Source: Candidatus Hydrogenedentota bacterium (GTDB lineage: Bacteria; Hydrogenedentota; Hydrogenedentia; Hydrogenedentales; SLHB01). From it: a stretch of DNA of 40,421 bases. Positions 25,811 through 34,284 of this stretch are shown here, one piece after another. A program made the translations under genes and the position numbers. Location: assembly GCA_019695095.1 (NCBI GenBank), contig JAIBAQ010000034.1, positions 1 through 40,421 on the forward strand, written 5' to 3'. The notes under the pieces are model-generated. The model made no database searches, had not been told where the DNA came from, and saw only the letters and a program-made list of their open reading frames with translations. Within the stretch, counting starts at the first letter, position 1, and each line of letters starts with the position of its first letter.

Positions 25811-28228
25811 TCAGAAGGCTATGTCCAGCGTGGATTCCTCGTTTTCGCCCAGCGTGAACGTCTTTGAAGTCTGCGTAAATTCTTCCGTTACGTCGTCGAA
25901 CGAGAGAATCGTCAGTGTATACGTGCCCGGTTGCAGCCAACCGAGTTCGTAGTCCGTCTTGCAGTGAGCGCACGCGAAAATGCCGTCCTTCACGAGGTCC
26001 AAGTACCAGCCGCCTTTACGATACGGAAACGTGTTCGCATACTTCTGGGACACGGGCGTGGTCTGCTCGCCAAAGCGCAGCACAAACGACAACCGCGGAT
26101 TGCCTGGGGGCGGCGTGATCGTCCCTTTTACGCGAGCCAAACCAACCGGGCCGGCTTCAAGATTCAGTGTCTCGCCGCTTTCGACGGTCACTTGTTGCGC
26201 ATAGCAGTAACGTCCGTAAACCTGCACGACGGCGACCACGGTGTATTGGCCGGGAGCAAGGTCGATGGTGTAGCTTCCATTATCTTGGTCCTTGCCTCTG
26301 AAGTTGATGGTCGCGTCCTTCTCGGGCTGATAGGCGTAGGCGTATTCAAGTTGAGCCGGACACCCCTCGGGAATGTCCCCAAGAGAGAACACGACCTTGC
26401 CGCCCTTGTTCAGCACAAGCGCGATGCCTTCTGTGCCTTGACCCGTCTGGACATCCACGTTTTCGCAGACGGGCCCGCATCCCGGTGCGGAGGCCCACAC
26501 TTCGGCTTTGCCCTCGGGAATGTCCTTCAACGTGAATTTGCCGTTTTCGAGGAATTCCCCGCTTTCTTCACTGCTCCAATACATGTCCACGCCATCGCTG
26601 CGCAGTACCTTGCTCACCCACACTTTGGTTCCGACGAGCGGGGCGCCGGTCTTTTCATCTACCACCGTGCCGGAAATCCATCCGCGCTTCTTTTCGGGCA
26701 GGACGATTTGTACGTTTTTCGCGCCCAATCGGACATTGACGTCGCCGGGCGTGTCGTAGTCCGGATGGGTAACGTTAATTGAGAACCACTCGTTGGGGTG
26801 GTCGCCTACGGCCTTGGGATTCAAAGCGCCATAGGGGTAGAGCCGGGCAAATCGGAAGTTGCCTTGTCCATCGGAGAGGGTCTGGCCGTTGGGAAGTCCC
26901 GAGAATATCGTAAGACCAACGCCCGCAATGCCTTTGCCTTGCGCGTCGCACACCTTGCCCTCAATGGCGTAGCGTTTTGACGGCACGACGACCCTGACCC
27001 CTTCGGCGCTCTGTCCGGGAGTCAACTTGAGCGAGGGAGACTCGACGGCCAGTATCTGCATGCGGCCATAGATGAGGTTGGAACGGTCTGCGTTCGCAAC
27101 GGTGTCCGAGCAGTAATAGAGCGTGTACTCGCCGGGAGGATTTCCCTCGTAGGTCTCCGGAAGCGGGCCGGTCCAAACGAACTTGCCTTCGCCATCAACC
27201 GGCACGGCGTTTTCCGCGGTCGGGCCGAACAGACCCTTTCGTTGCAGGCCAATCCGCACATCGGTTGCAGGCAGGTTGTCTTCGTCCACGGCAAAACCCG
27301 ATACGGTTACGTTCGAAAGCTCGGCGGTTGGCGCAGCCGGTTCCGCAGCCTTTTCCGCTTGCGGTGCCGTCGCGGTAGAGGCTGGTGTGTCCGTGTTCCG
27401 CGTATTAGAAATGCCGCCCGAGGCGGTTGCTGCGTTCGTTGATATGTCAGTAGCTTGCGGCGCGCTCTTGTACGTATACCCCAAGACCCCCGCAAGAGCC
27501 ACGATGCACAATGCCGCGATGATCGCGGGCAGCTTGAGCGACGCCAGCATGGACGACGAGGCCGCCGCGGGCATTGCCGCGGAACGCACGCTTTGCGCCA
27601 TGGCCAGTTTGCCCAGCGCGGCCATCAAGGTCTGTGGCGCGGCGGATGCCGAGGATGATAGCGCTGCGAGTAGTCCCGTCAGCACAACCGCTTCGACCAC
27701 GACTCCGCGCTTGCGCATGGCGGCTCCGAGCAGATTCAGCCCGGATTCGATACGATGCCCCAGGGTTCGGCGCGGAATGCCCAGTTCACGCGCGATGTCA
27801 TGCTGCGTACGTCCGCAGAGGAAATACTGCACCAACAGGAAGCGTGTTTCTTCCGGCAGTTCGGCGATGCACTCGTCAACACAATCCGCCAACTCCTCCC
27901 GCGTCGGCGGGGTCGTTGAGGCGAGATCCTCGGCATAGGCGATCTCGCGTTGTTTGCGGCGTTCATCGGAGCGAAGGCGCGTAAGCGAACGGTAGGTGGC
28001 CGTACCGTGCAGCCACGCGCCCGGAACGCGCACGCCGGATAAGTCGGGTTTGCGGACCAACTCCTCAAAACACTCTTGAGCGACATCTTCCGCATCGGTG
28101 GGATTACGCAACACGCGCAAGCAGGTGCCATACACCATGGCCGCGTATTGACGAACCAACTCTTCAAAAGCTTGCGGCTCGCGCCGGCTAACCCAACGGA
28201 CCCAAGCCGAATCCAAAGTGGCACTCAT
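25811..28228 (-). CDS. ECF-type sigma factor fused to membrane anchor and carboxypeptidase-regulatory-like repeats (second copy)
   Basis: The protein has 805 residues. Residues 15-90 are sigma region 2 (FEELVRQYAAMVYGTCLRVL, DAEDVAQECFEELV) and 115-170 region 4 (AELPEETRFLLVQYFLCGRT, then HDIARELGIPRRTLGHRI). A hydrophobic stretch follows at about 177-198, and a clear membrane span at 233-253 (LPAIIAALCIVALAGVLGY). Outside would lie a Thr/Ala-rich linker and several carboxypeptidase regulatory-like domains: VSGFAVDEDNLPATDVRI, IEGKVCDAQGKGIAGVGL and ISGTVVDEKTGAPLVGTKV. AAGGAGG lies eight bases before the ATG, one of the best ribosome sites in the window. The plan matches the 1025-residue protein at 10417-13494, although the sequences are divergent. 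Confidence 0.82.
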   Translation of the reverse strand: MSATLDSAWVRWVSRREPQAFEELVRQYAAMVYGTCLRVLRNPTDAEDVAQECFEELVRKPDLSGVRVPGAWLHGTATYRSLTRLRSDERRKQREIAYAEDLASTTPPTREELADCVDECIAELPEETRFLLVQYFLCGRTQHDIARELGIPRRTLGHRIESGLNLLGAAMRKRGVVVEAVVLTGLLAALSSSASAAPQTLMAALGKLAMAQSVRSAAMPAAASSSMLASLKLPAIIAALCIVALAGVLGYTYKSAPQATDISTNAATASGGISNTRNTDTPASTATAPQAEKAAEPAAPTAELSNVTVSGFAVDEDNLPATDVRIGLQRKGLFGPTAENAVPVDGEGKFVWTGPLPETYEGNPPGEYTLYYCSDTVANADRSNLIYGRMQILAVESPSLKLTPGQSAEGVRVVVPSKRYAIEGKVCDAQGKGIAGVGLTIFSGLPNGQTLSDGQGNFRFARLYPYGALNPKAVGDHPNEWFSINVTHPDYDTPGDVNVRLGAKNVQIVLPEKKRGWISGTVVDEKTGAPLVGTKVWVSKVLRSDGVDMYWSSEESGEFLENGKFTLKDIPEGKAEVWASAPGCGPVCENVDVQTGQGTEGIALVLNKGGKVVFSLGDIPEGCPAQLEYAYAYQPEKDATINFRGKDQDNGSYTIDLAPGQYTVVAVVQVYGRYCYAQQVTVESGETLNLEAGPVGLARVKGTITPPPGNPRLSFVLRFGEQTTPVSQKYANTFPYRKGGWYLDLVKDGIFACAHCKTDYELGWLQPGTYTLTILSFDDVTEEFTQTSKTFTLGENEESTLDIAF

Positions 28229-28356
28229 GGCAGAACCTCCTTAATTTCATGGTCTGCCTATATGTCGCCATGATAGCGCGTTTGGGCCACTCGATGGGTA
28301 GCGCGGCGCGAAGAATCGGAGTCCGGGTACTACGAAAGAGAAGAACGTTATTGAAA

Positions 28357-28422
28357 GTGTGGCAGGCATCCTGCCTGCCATTTTGGAAATAAAAAAGAGG
28401 CAGGCAAGATGCCTGCCACACG
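28357..28422. repeat. Second copy of the GCAGGCATCTTGCCTGC inverted repeat
   Basis: The left arm GTGTGGCAGGCATCCTGCC starts at 28357, and the right arm (28395-28422) reads AGGCAGGCAAGATGCCTGCC within it. The arms match the element at 954-1031 closely, with one C/T change in the left arm and an A-rich spacer. It ends 15 bases beyond the ispH stop, so it may also act as the ispH terminator. Confidence 0.8.
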
Positions 28423-28437
28423 TTTTTCGCCGCTGCG

Positions 28438-29367
28438 CTACTTCGCTGTGGCCAGCGCGGCGGGGAGTTTGAAATGCACGTCTTCGGTGATGATTTCGCT
28501 TTCCACGACTTCGAGCGGGCCACGTGCGCGGAAGTAGGCGATAACGCCTTGCACGAGCGTCTCGGGAGCGGAAGCGCCTGCCGTAAGCAGGATCGCGTTG
28601 ACGCCTTCGAGCCATTCTTCATCGATCATGTCGGCGGAACTGATGAGGTGCGCGGGTTTGCCTTTGGCGTGGCAAATCTCAGCCAGGCGATTCGAATTGG
28701 CGCTCTCGCGGTCGCCCACGACGAGCACCAAATCGACCTGCGGCGACAAGGCGTTCACGGCAGCCTGTCGATTGGTCGTCGCATAGCAGATATCGGCCTT
28801 GGGCGGACCCTGGATCTTCGGAAATTTCCTGCGGAGCGCGTTGATGACGCGTTCGCAGTCTTCGACACTCAGCGTGGTCTGCGTGATGTAGGAGACATGG
28901 TCGGGATTGGGCACTTCGAGGCGCTCGACGTCTTCGTCGGTAAACACGAGGCGGATGTTCTTCGGCGCCCAGCCCATGGTGCCGACGGTTTCATCGTGGC
29001 CGTCCTCGCCGATAAGGATGATGGTGTAGTCCTTGGAAGCGAAGCGCCGTGCCTCGTTGTGCACTTTCTCCACGAGGGGGCACGTTGCGTCGATGACCTG
29101 CATTTGGTACTTGTCGGCGTGGGCGTAACGGTCCGGAGAGACGCCGTGGGCGCTAAACAAGAGGTGAGCGCCTTCAGGGACATCGTTGATTTCTTTGACG
29201 AATACGGCCCCTTTCGCCTTTAAATCGTTGACAACATGGGCGTTGTGAACGATGTCGTTCAACACGTAAACCGGCGCGCCGTAGCGTTCAAGCGCCTGCT
29301 CGACGCAACGAATGGCACGTTCGACGCCCGCGCAGAATCCACGGGGCCGGGCGAGAATGATCTTCAT
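28438..29367 (-). CDS. ispH: 4-hydroxy-3-methylbut-2-enyl diphosphate reductase
   Basis: The protein has 309 residues. It is the final enzyme of the methylerythritol-phosphate isoprenoid pathway and makes IPP and DMAPP using an iron-sulfur cluster. The three cluster cysteines are visible: Cys12 (RPRGFCAGVERAI), Cys96 (VIDATCPLVEKVH) and Cys194 (ICYATTNRQ). Substrate residues His41, His74, His124 and Glu126 (GHDETVG) are also present. The start at 29367 has AGGAGG at 5 bases and gives the standard N-terminus MKIILARPRG. It is divergent from fba. Confidence 0.96.
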   Translation of the reverse strand: MKIILARPRGFCAGVERAIRCVEQALERYGAPVYVLNDIVHNAHVVNDLKAKGAVFVKEINDVPEGAHLLFSAHGVSPDRYAHADKYQMQVIDATCPLVEKVHNEARRFASKDYTIILIGEDGHDETVGTMGWAPKNIRLVFTDEDVERLEVPNPDHVSYITQTTLSVEDCERVINALRRKFPKIQGPPKADICYATTNRQAAVNALSPQVDLVLVVGDRESANSNRLAEICHAKGKPAHLISSADMIDEEWLEGVNAILLTAGASAPETLVQGVIAYFRARGPLEVVESEIITEDVHFKLPAALATAK

Positions 29368-29477
29368 GGAACCTCCTGGTTGGTCTACATAGCTCAACAG
29401 ACCGGCGCACGGGGGTATTCCTCTGCCGACGGATAGACGATCATCTTAACACAACAATCGCGGGCGGAACACCGCTT

Positions 29478-29507
29478 TTGCGTCGATTGCCGGGCAAATG
29501 CTATAGT
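29478..29507 (+). promoter_or_regulatory. Sigma-70-like promoter for fba
   Basis: TTGCGT (29478-29483) and TATAGT (29502-29507) are separated by 18 bases and lie about 87 bases before the fba start. It is the best -35/-10 match noticed in the window. Confidence 0.55.
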
Positions 29508-29593
29508 ATTCCGTCCCGATTATCCCACGAGCACGAGCGGGTGCAAGGACCAGGGGGATCGCCCGCAAAGCCATACTTAGGAGGATTCACCCC

Positions 29594-30637
29594 ATGCCAT
29601 TGGTACCCATGCGTCAAATCCTGGACGAGGCCGCAAAGGGCGGTTACGGCGTCGGCGCGTTCAACGTTAACAATATGGAACAGATCCAGGCGATCATGGA
29701 AGCTGCGAACGAGACGAACAGCCCCGTGATTATCCAGGCAAGCCGCGGCGCCTTGAAGTACAGCCGCATGATCTACCTCAAGAAGCTTATGGAAGCGGCT
29801 GTCATCGAATATCCGAACATCCCGGTTTCGATGCACCTTGATCACGGCAACAGCATCAAGACCTGCGAGCAGGCCATTGAGCTTGGGTTCACCAGCGTGA
29901 TGATGGACGGTTCCCTTGCGGAAGACGGCAAGACGCCGAACAGCTACGAGAAGAACGTCGAGGTCACGAAGGCCGTTGTCGACATGGCGCACAAGTACGG
30001 CGTCACCGTCGAAGGCGAGTTGGGTTGCCTTGGCGGCATCGAAGACGGCCACGGCGCGGGCCTCTCCGCCGAAGAAGTGAACGACCACCTGACCGACCCG
30101 GCTCAGGCGGAAGACTTCGTGAAGTTGACGGGCGTGGATGCGCTTGCCGTCGCTATCGGCACGAGCCACGGCGCGTATAAGTCCGGCCGTGTCGATCCCA
30201 AGACGGGCGAAGTGCTGCCCCCGGCCCTCGCCATGGACCGTATTCACGAGATCCACAAGCGTATGCCGAATTGCCACATGGTTATGCACGGTTCGTCGAG
30301 CGTTCCGAAGGAACTCGTCGACATCATCAATCAGTACGGCGGCAAGATGCCGGGAACCTTCGGCATTCCGGTCGAGCAGATCCAGGATGGTATCCGTCAC
30401 GGCGTGCGCAAAATTAACGTCGATACGGACAGCCGCTTGGCGATGACCGGCGCGGTGCGTAAGGTGTTCGTCGAGACGCCGGCGAAGTTCGACCCGCGCG
30501 ATTGGCTCGGACCTGCGCGCGAAGCCGCGAAGCAGGTTTATCTTGACCGCATGCGCGCATTCGGCCAGGCTGGACATGCTGGGGACTACAAGCAGATGTC
30601 GCTCGACGATATGAAAGCGGTGTACGCGAAGGGTTAA
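29594..30637 (+). CDS. fba: Fructose-bisphosphate aldolase, class II
   Basis: The protein has 347 residues. This zinc-dependent aldolase cleaves fructose-1,6-bisphosphate to two triose phosphates, or runs in reverse in gluconeogenesis. Hallmarks: VGAFNVNNMEQIQAIMEAA, the catalytic/zinc block SMHLDHGNSIKTCEQAIELG, VEGELGCLGG, VAIGTSHGAYK with a zinc His, MHGSSSVP, and the phosphate-binding INVDTDSRLA. AGGAGG precedes the ATG by 9 bases. It is a monocistronic gene, bounded by a promoter on one side and a strong terminator on the other, next to the other glycolytic genes gap and pgk. Confidence 0.95.
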   Translation: MPLVPMRQILDEAAKGGYGVGAFNVNNMEQIQAIMEAANETNSPVIIQASRGALKYSRMIYLKKLMEAAVIEYPNIPVSMHLDHGNSIKTCEQAIELGFTSVMMDGSLAEDGKTPNSYEKNVEVTKAVVDMAHKYGVTVEGELGCLGGIEDGHGAGLSAEEVNDHLTDPAQAEDFVKLTGVDALAVAIGTSHGAYKSGRVDPKTGEVLPPALAMDRIHEIHKRMPNCHMVMHGSSSVPKELVDIINQYGGKMPGTFGIPVEQIQDGIRHGVRKINVDTDSRLAMTGAVRKVFVETPAKFDPRDWLGPAREAAKQVYLDRMRAFGQAGHAGDYKQMSLDDMKAVYAKG

Positions 30638-30664
30638 TCGCTTTCGTCCCGAGTTGGTTTGCCA

Positions 30665-30694
30665 AAGCGCCTCCGGATTCGTCCGGAGGCGCTT
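30665..30694 (+). terminator. Intrinsic terminator of fba
   Basis: A perfect 13-bp stem, AAGCGCCTCCGGA / TCCGGAGGCGCTT, is closed by a stable TTCG tetraloop and followed by CTTCGTT, 28 bases past the stop codon. Confidence 0.85.
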
Positions 30695-30822
30695 CTTCGT
30701 TGCCACTCGGCAGGTTCGGTCCGAATCCGAGACCGGCCCTCTCGGCCGTAGGCTCAAAATCGGCACGGACGCCCCAACAATTTCCCGTAGCAGGGTCTAG
30801 TCATAGGAACACGCGGCGTGAT

Positions 30823-30840
30823 ACTCTTGGACTCAAGAGT
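30823..30840. promoter_or_regulatory. Inverted repeat before the hybrid kinase gene
   Basis: ACTCTTG-GACT-CAAGAGT lies 33 bases upstream of the kinase start codon, a position suiting an operator or a leader hairpin. The kinase gene has no obvious Shine-Dalgarno. Confidence 0.35.
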
Positions 30841-30872
30841 GTGACTGGGGTCCGCGACGGCGTCTTATCTTC

Positions 30873-32426
30873 ATGGAGTCAATTCGATCCGTGCCAGACA
30901 CTTCACCGAGCACCGTAAGCGACACGTTGGCCAAGCGCATCTTCGAACTGTCGCCTGTTGGCATGGCAGTGCTCTCGACTGACTATGCATGGGGAAGCGT
31001 GAACGATGCGTTCTGCCGCGCGTTTGGCTACACGCGCGAAGAGCTCCTTGCACTGACATGGAACCAACTGGTGTTTCAGGACGACGCGGGCCTGGCCGGA
31101 AAACACCTTAAACCCATCTTTGCCAGTAAGCGCCGTGGCGCTTCATTTGAAGCTCGGCTGAATGGCAAAGGAGACCGCACCTTCCTCGCACAGGTATCCG
31201 CAAGCTCCCTTTCGGAGGACGGCAAGGCGCCCAACTGTATTCTGGTAGCCGTTGAAGACCTGACCGAAAGGAGACTGGCCGAAGAGCATCGGCGTCACGC
31301 AGAGAAGATGGAAGCCATCGGCGTACTGGCGGGAGGATTCGGTCATGACTTCAACAACATCCTCGCAACTATCGATGGAAACCTCGACCTGGCACTGGAG
31401 GACCTCCCCGAGTCGCTGACAGGAATTCGGGAGTTTCTGTCGGATGCGCTCAACGCGACACGGCGCGCCAAAAGGCTTGTTCAGCAGATTCTGGCGTTCG
31501 GCAGACGGAAACCGGCAGAGCATAGACCCCTTGATCTGAGGCCGATCGCAACCGACGTCGCCCGGCTTATGCGGGCATCCCAACCCGCGAATATCGAGAT
31601 CGCATTGAGCCTTCCGGATTCGCCACTGGTGGTCAAGGGAGATGCCGCCCAAATGCACATGGCGTTCTTGAATCTGAGCACAAACGCGTGCGATGCCATG
31701 CGGGCAAACGGGGGCACGCTCTCCATCGTGCTGGGTCTGAAGCCTATGTGCAGAGACGGTCAACCTCAGACGTCATGCCCGTATGCAAGCATTGTCGTAC
31801 AGGATACCGGCGTAGGAATGGACGATGCCCTGCTCTGCCGGATCTTTGATCCCTATTTCACAACCAAGCCCAAGGGTGAAGGGGTCGGCATGGGATTGGC
31901 CGCGGTTCACGGAATCGTGGAGCGCCATGGGGGAAAGATAAAGGTAACAAGCAAACCGTCTTGTGGGTCGACGTTTGAAATGCTCCTGCCCGTAGTCGCG
32001 GATACCGTGCCAGATGATGACGCCTGGCTGCTCGACGACGGTCCGAGTGGAAACGGCGAATTGGTTCTCTTCGTGGACGACGAGCCGTCCATCATTAGCA
32101 TTGGGGAGCGATCGCTGGTTCGCCTCAACTATCGCGTCGTGAGTTCCACGAACAGTCAACAGGCCCTGGATTTGTTTCGCGCGTCTCCTGACGCATTCGA
32201 CATCGTGGTCACGGATCAAACCATGCCCCAATTGACAGGAATCGACATGGCGCGCGAGATGCTCCAAATCCGGCCCGATATCCCCATCATCCTCTGCACG
32301 GGATACAGCGAGAAAGTCTCGGAGGAGGTCGTTTACGAAGCGGGTATTCGAGCCTTGCTCTCGAAACCGATACTGACGCCCGTCATGGCGCAGGCCATTG
32401 AGAAAGCGCTGCGCTCAAGTGCGTGA
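30873..32426 (+). CDS. Soluble PAS hybrid sensor histidine kinase with C-terminal receiver
   Basis: The protein has 517 residues, with no membrane segment. It holds a PAS domain (about 18-130; LSPVGMAVLSTD, FGYTREELL), a dimerisation helix with the phospho-acceptor in GGFGHDFNNILATI (His158), and an ATPase domain (N box NLSTNACDAM, G1 DTGVGM, F box FDPYFTTK, G2 GEGVGMGLAAVHGI). A receiver follows at 396-515 with the acidic pair Asp402/403, acceptor Asp448 in VVTDQTMP, Thr476 and Lys498. All catalytic residues seem intact. It probably senses a cytoplasmic cue and phosphorylates the NtrC-type regulator encoded 195 bases downstream; the pairing is inferred from adjacency. No strong Shine-Dalgarno was found; a GTG at 30891 is an alternative start. 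Confidence 0.85.
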   Translation: MESIRSVPDTSPSTVSDTLAKRIFELSPVGMAVLSTDYAWGSVNDAFCRAFGYTREELLALTWNQLVFQDDAGLAGKHLKPIFASKRRGASFEARLNGKGDRTFLAQVSASSLSEDGKAPNCILVAVEDLTERRLAEEHRRHAEKMEAIGVLAGGFGHDFNNILATIDGNLDLALEDLPESLTGIREFLSDALNATRRAKRLVQQILAFGRRKPAEHRPLDLRPIATDVARLMRASQPANIEIALSLPDSPLVVKGDAAQMHMAFLNLSTNACDAMRANGGTLSIVLGLKPMCRDGQPQTSCPYASIVVQDTGVGMDDALLCRIFDPYFTTKPKGEGVGMGLAAVHGIVERHGGKIKVTSKPSCGSTFEMLLPVVADTVPDDDAWLLDDGPSGNGELVLFVDDEPSIISIGERSLVRLNYRVVSSTNSQQALDLFRASPDAFDIVVTDQTMPQLTGIDMAREMLQIRPDIPIILCTGYSEKVSEEVVYEAGIRALLSKPILTPVMAQAIEKALRSSA

Positions 32427-32621
32427 TTCAAATCGCGGTTGCGTGCGCCGCACAGCAGCGGCGCAAGCATGCGCATTGCATTGCGCACTCCATTTGAGGA
32501 ATTCTCATGATTGCGACGGGGTTGGATTCCTGGCGGCCTTCATTGGCAGTTTGCGGAACGCGTGTCGCACGAGCATGCATCTCAGCATGCCGGCAATGCG
32601 CGTTGAGAGGGTGGTAAACGA

Positions 32622-34031
32622 ATGGCTCGAGTCTTGATTGTCGACGATGACGAGGCATTTGCTCGCGTGCTTTCACACACCGTTGAACGTCTGGGGCACG
32701 ACACGGACACCGTAGGAACCTGTGCCAAAGCATTGTCGGCAGCGAGTGCCCACGCGTACGACGTGCTGTATCTGGACGTGAATCTGCCCGACGGCAACGG
32801 CCTGGAAATCCTGCCACTCCTGCAACAAGCCCACTCGCATCCGGAAACCATCATCATTACAGGGGCTGGCAACGCGGATGGCGCATCGCTCGCAATCCGA
32901 TCGGGCGCGTGGGACTATATTGAGAAGTCGGCAACGCGCCAGGAAATGACCCTGCCCCTGGTGCGGGCGCTTCAATACCGCGGAGAACGCCAAACCAAGA
33001 AGACCCGTTTATTCAATCGGTCCGCCATTGTGGGCGATTCTCCCAGCTTGCGTTTGTGTCTCGAAGCGGCGGCGCAGGCCGCGGAAAGTGACGCCAGCGT
33101 GTTGATTGTCGGAGAGACCGGCACGGGCAAGGAACTCATTGCGTCTGCCATTCATGAGAATGGGGCGCGCAAGCAGAAGAGTTTTGTCGTGGTGGACTGC
33201 GCCGCATTGCCCGAGACACTGGTCGAGAGCATCCTCTTCGGACACGTAAAGGGCGCGTTCACGGGGGCGAACACGGATCGAGAAGGTCTCGTGTTGCAGG
33301 CAGACGGCGGCACGCTATTTCTGGACGAAATCGGAGAGCTCCCGCTGCAACTACAGAAGTCCTTTCTGCGCGTATTGGAGGAACACTGCTTCAGGCCCGT
33401 CGGCGGACATGAAGTATTTTCCAGCGATTTCCGGCTTATCGCGGCGACCAATCGCGACCTGGAGGCCATGGCCCGGGCTGGTGAGTTCCGTCAGGATCTG
33501 CTGTTTCGTCTGCGCGTGCTGACTGTCGAAGTGCCTCCATTGCGAGAGCGGAAGGAGGATATTCGGGCCATTGCGATGCACCATGTGAACATGCTCTGCG
33601 AAAAGCACGGGGTTGCGACCAAGGGGTTCTCTCCGGACTTCTTCAGCATGCTCACGGCCTACGATTGGCCTGGAAACGTGCGGGAACTGGTTCACGCGTT
33701 GGACCGTGTATTTGCCTATGCACGCGAAGACAACGTCCTCTTCCCCAAACACCTTCCGACGGAACTGCGGGTGAAAATGTCGCGCTACGGCGTCCACGGC
33801 CAAGTCCCCCAGGTCGCCATCTCCCCTGACGTACGGCCCAAACCCGCGTCATTGCCTGCGATGAAAGAAATGCGGGATGCCGCCATTGCGACCGCAGAGC
33901 GGCGTTACCTGGAGGATTTAATGGCGCTGACGGAAGGCAACATTAACGCGGCCTGCAAAATATCGGGGCTTTCCGTACCCAGGCTGTACGCCCTCCTCAA
34001 GCAATATGAAATCTCTCGCAAGGGCGGCTGA
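32622..34031 (+). CDS. NtrC-family sigma-54-dependent response regulator
   Basis: The protein has 469 residues. The N-terminal receiver has Asp8, Asp9, the acceptor Asp52 in VLYLDVNLPDG, Thr80 and Lys102. The central AAA+ domain has Walker A GETGTGKE (164-171), the sigma-54 contact loop GAFTGA (211-216), Walker B TLFLDEIGE, and FRQDLLFRLRVLTVEVPPLR (sensor/arginine-finger region). A Fis-type helix-turn-helix lies at 425-465 (GNINAACKISGLSVPRLYAL). Phosphorylated proteins of this kind oligomerise on upstream sites and use ATP to open sigma-54 promoters. The next transcription unit starts with just such a promoter and two palindromes, so it is the likely direct target. The sensor is probably the hybrid kinase upstream. 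Confidence 0.93.
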   Translation: MARVLIVDDDEAFARVLSHTVERLGHDTDTVGTCAKALSAASAHAYDVLYLDVNLPDGNGLEILPLLQQAHSHPETIIITGAGNADGASLAIRSGAWDYIEKSATRQEMTLPLVRALQYRGERQTKKTRLFNRSAIVGDSPSLRLCLEAAAQAAESDASVLIVGETGTGKELIASAIHENGARKQKSFVVVDCAALPETLVESILFGHVKGAFTGANTDREGLVLQADGGTLFLDEIGELPLQLQKSFLRVLEEHCFRPVGGHEVFSSDFRLIAATNRDLEAMARAGEFRQDLLFRLRVLTVEVPPLRERKEDIRAIAMHHVNMLCEKHGVATKGFSPDFFSMLTAYDWPGNVRELVHALDRVFAYAREDNVLFPKHLPTELRVKMSRYGVHGQVPQVAISPDVRPKPASLPAMKEMRDAAIATAERRYLEDLMALTEGNINAACKISGLSVPRLYALLKQYEISRKGG

Positions 34032-34073
34032 CGCATCGTATTTCGAGTATTCATCCGGCGATTAGGCCGCTTT

Positions 34074-34112
34074 TTATTGCGCAACAAGAATTTCCTTATT
34101 GCCGCACAATAA
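34074..34112 (+). promoter_or_regulatory. Two palindromic sites, candidate enhancer for the NtrC-type activator
   Basis: TTATTGCGCAACAA (34074-34087) is a near-perfect palindrome, and TTATTGCCGCACAATAA (34096-34112) has matching outer half-sites TTATTG/CAATAA. Their centres are about 24 bases apart, roughly two helical turns, and 98-130 bases upstream of the -24/-12 promoter. This is the usual layout for activator sites of sigma-54 promoters. Confidence 0.55.
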
Positions 34113-34209
34113 TTCTCGCTCCTCATCAGCCATCTAGTCTTCCTTCTTCGGCGCAAATAAACCCCGTAAACCTTTCGTAATAATTATCTTAACTCTGAGC
34201 CGCGATTTC

Positions 34210-34225
34210 TGGCATCGCCAATGCT
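34210..34225 (+). promoter_or_regulatory. Sigma-54 (-24/-12) promoter of the chemosensory operon
   Basis: TGGCATCGCCAATGCT keeps the invariant GG and GC with exactly 10 bases between them, plus the rest of TGGCA and TGCT; it differs from the TGGCAC-N5-TTGCW consensus at three places. Transcription would start near 34236. It lies between the NtrC-type regulator gene and the receiver-like/cheW/chemoreceptor genes. Confidence 0.6.
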
Positions 34226-34284
34226 ATTGCCCCAAGCCTCGTATGGGTTGCGGACTGCGGATAGACGCGAAGGGGTATGCGGCT

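Noticed and set aside
32427-32621. Sigma-54-like sequences between the kinase and regulator genes (TGGATTCCTGGCGGCC, TTGGCAGTTTGCGG)
   Set aside because: The GG/GC spacing is wrong in one, and the surrounding consensus is too poor in the other.
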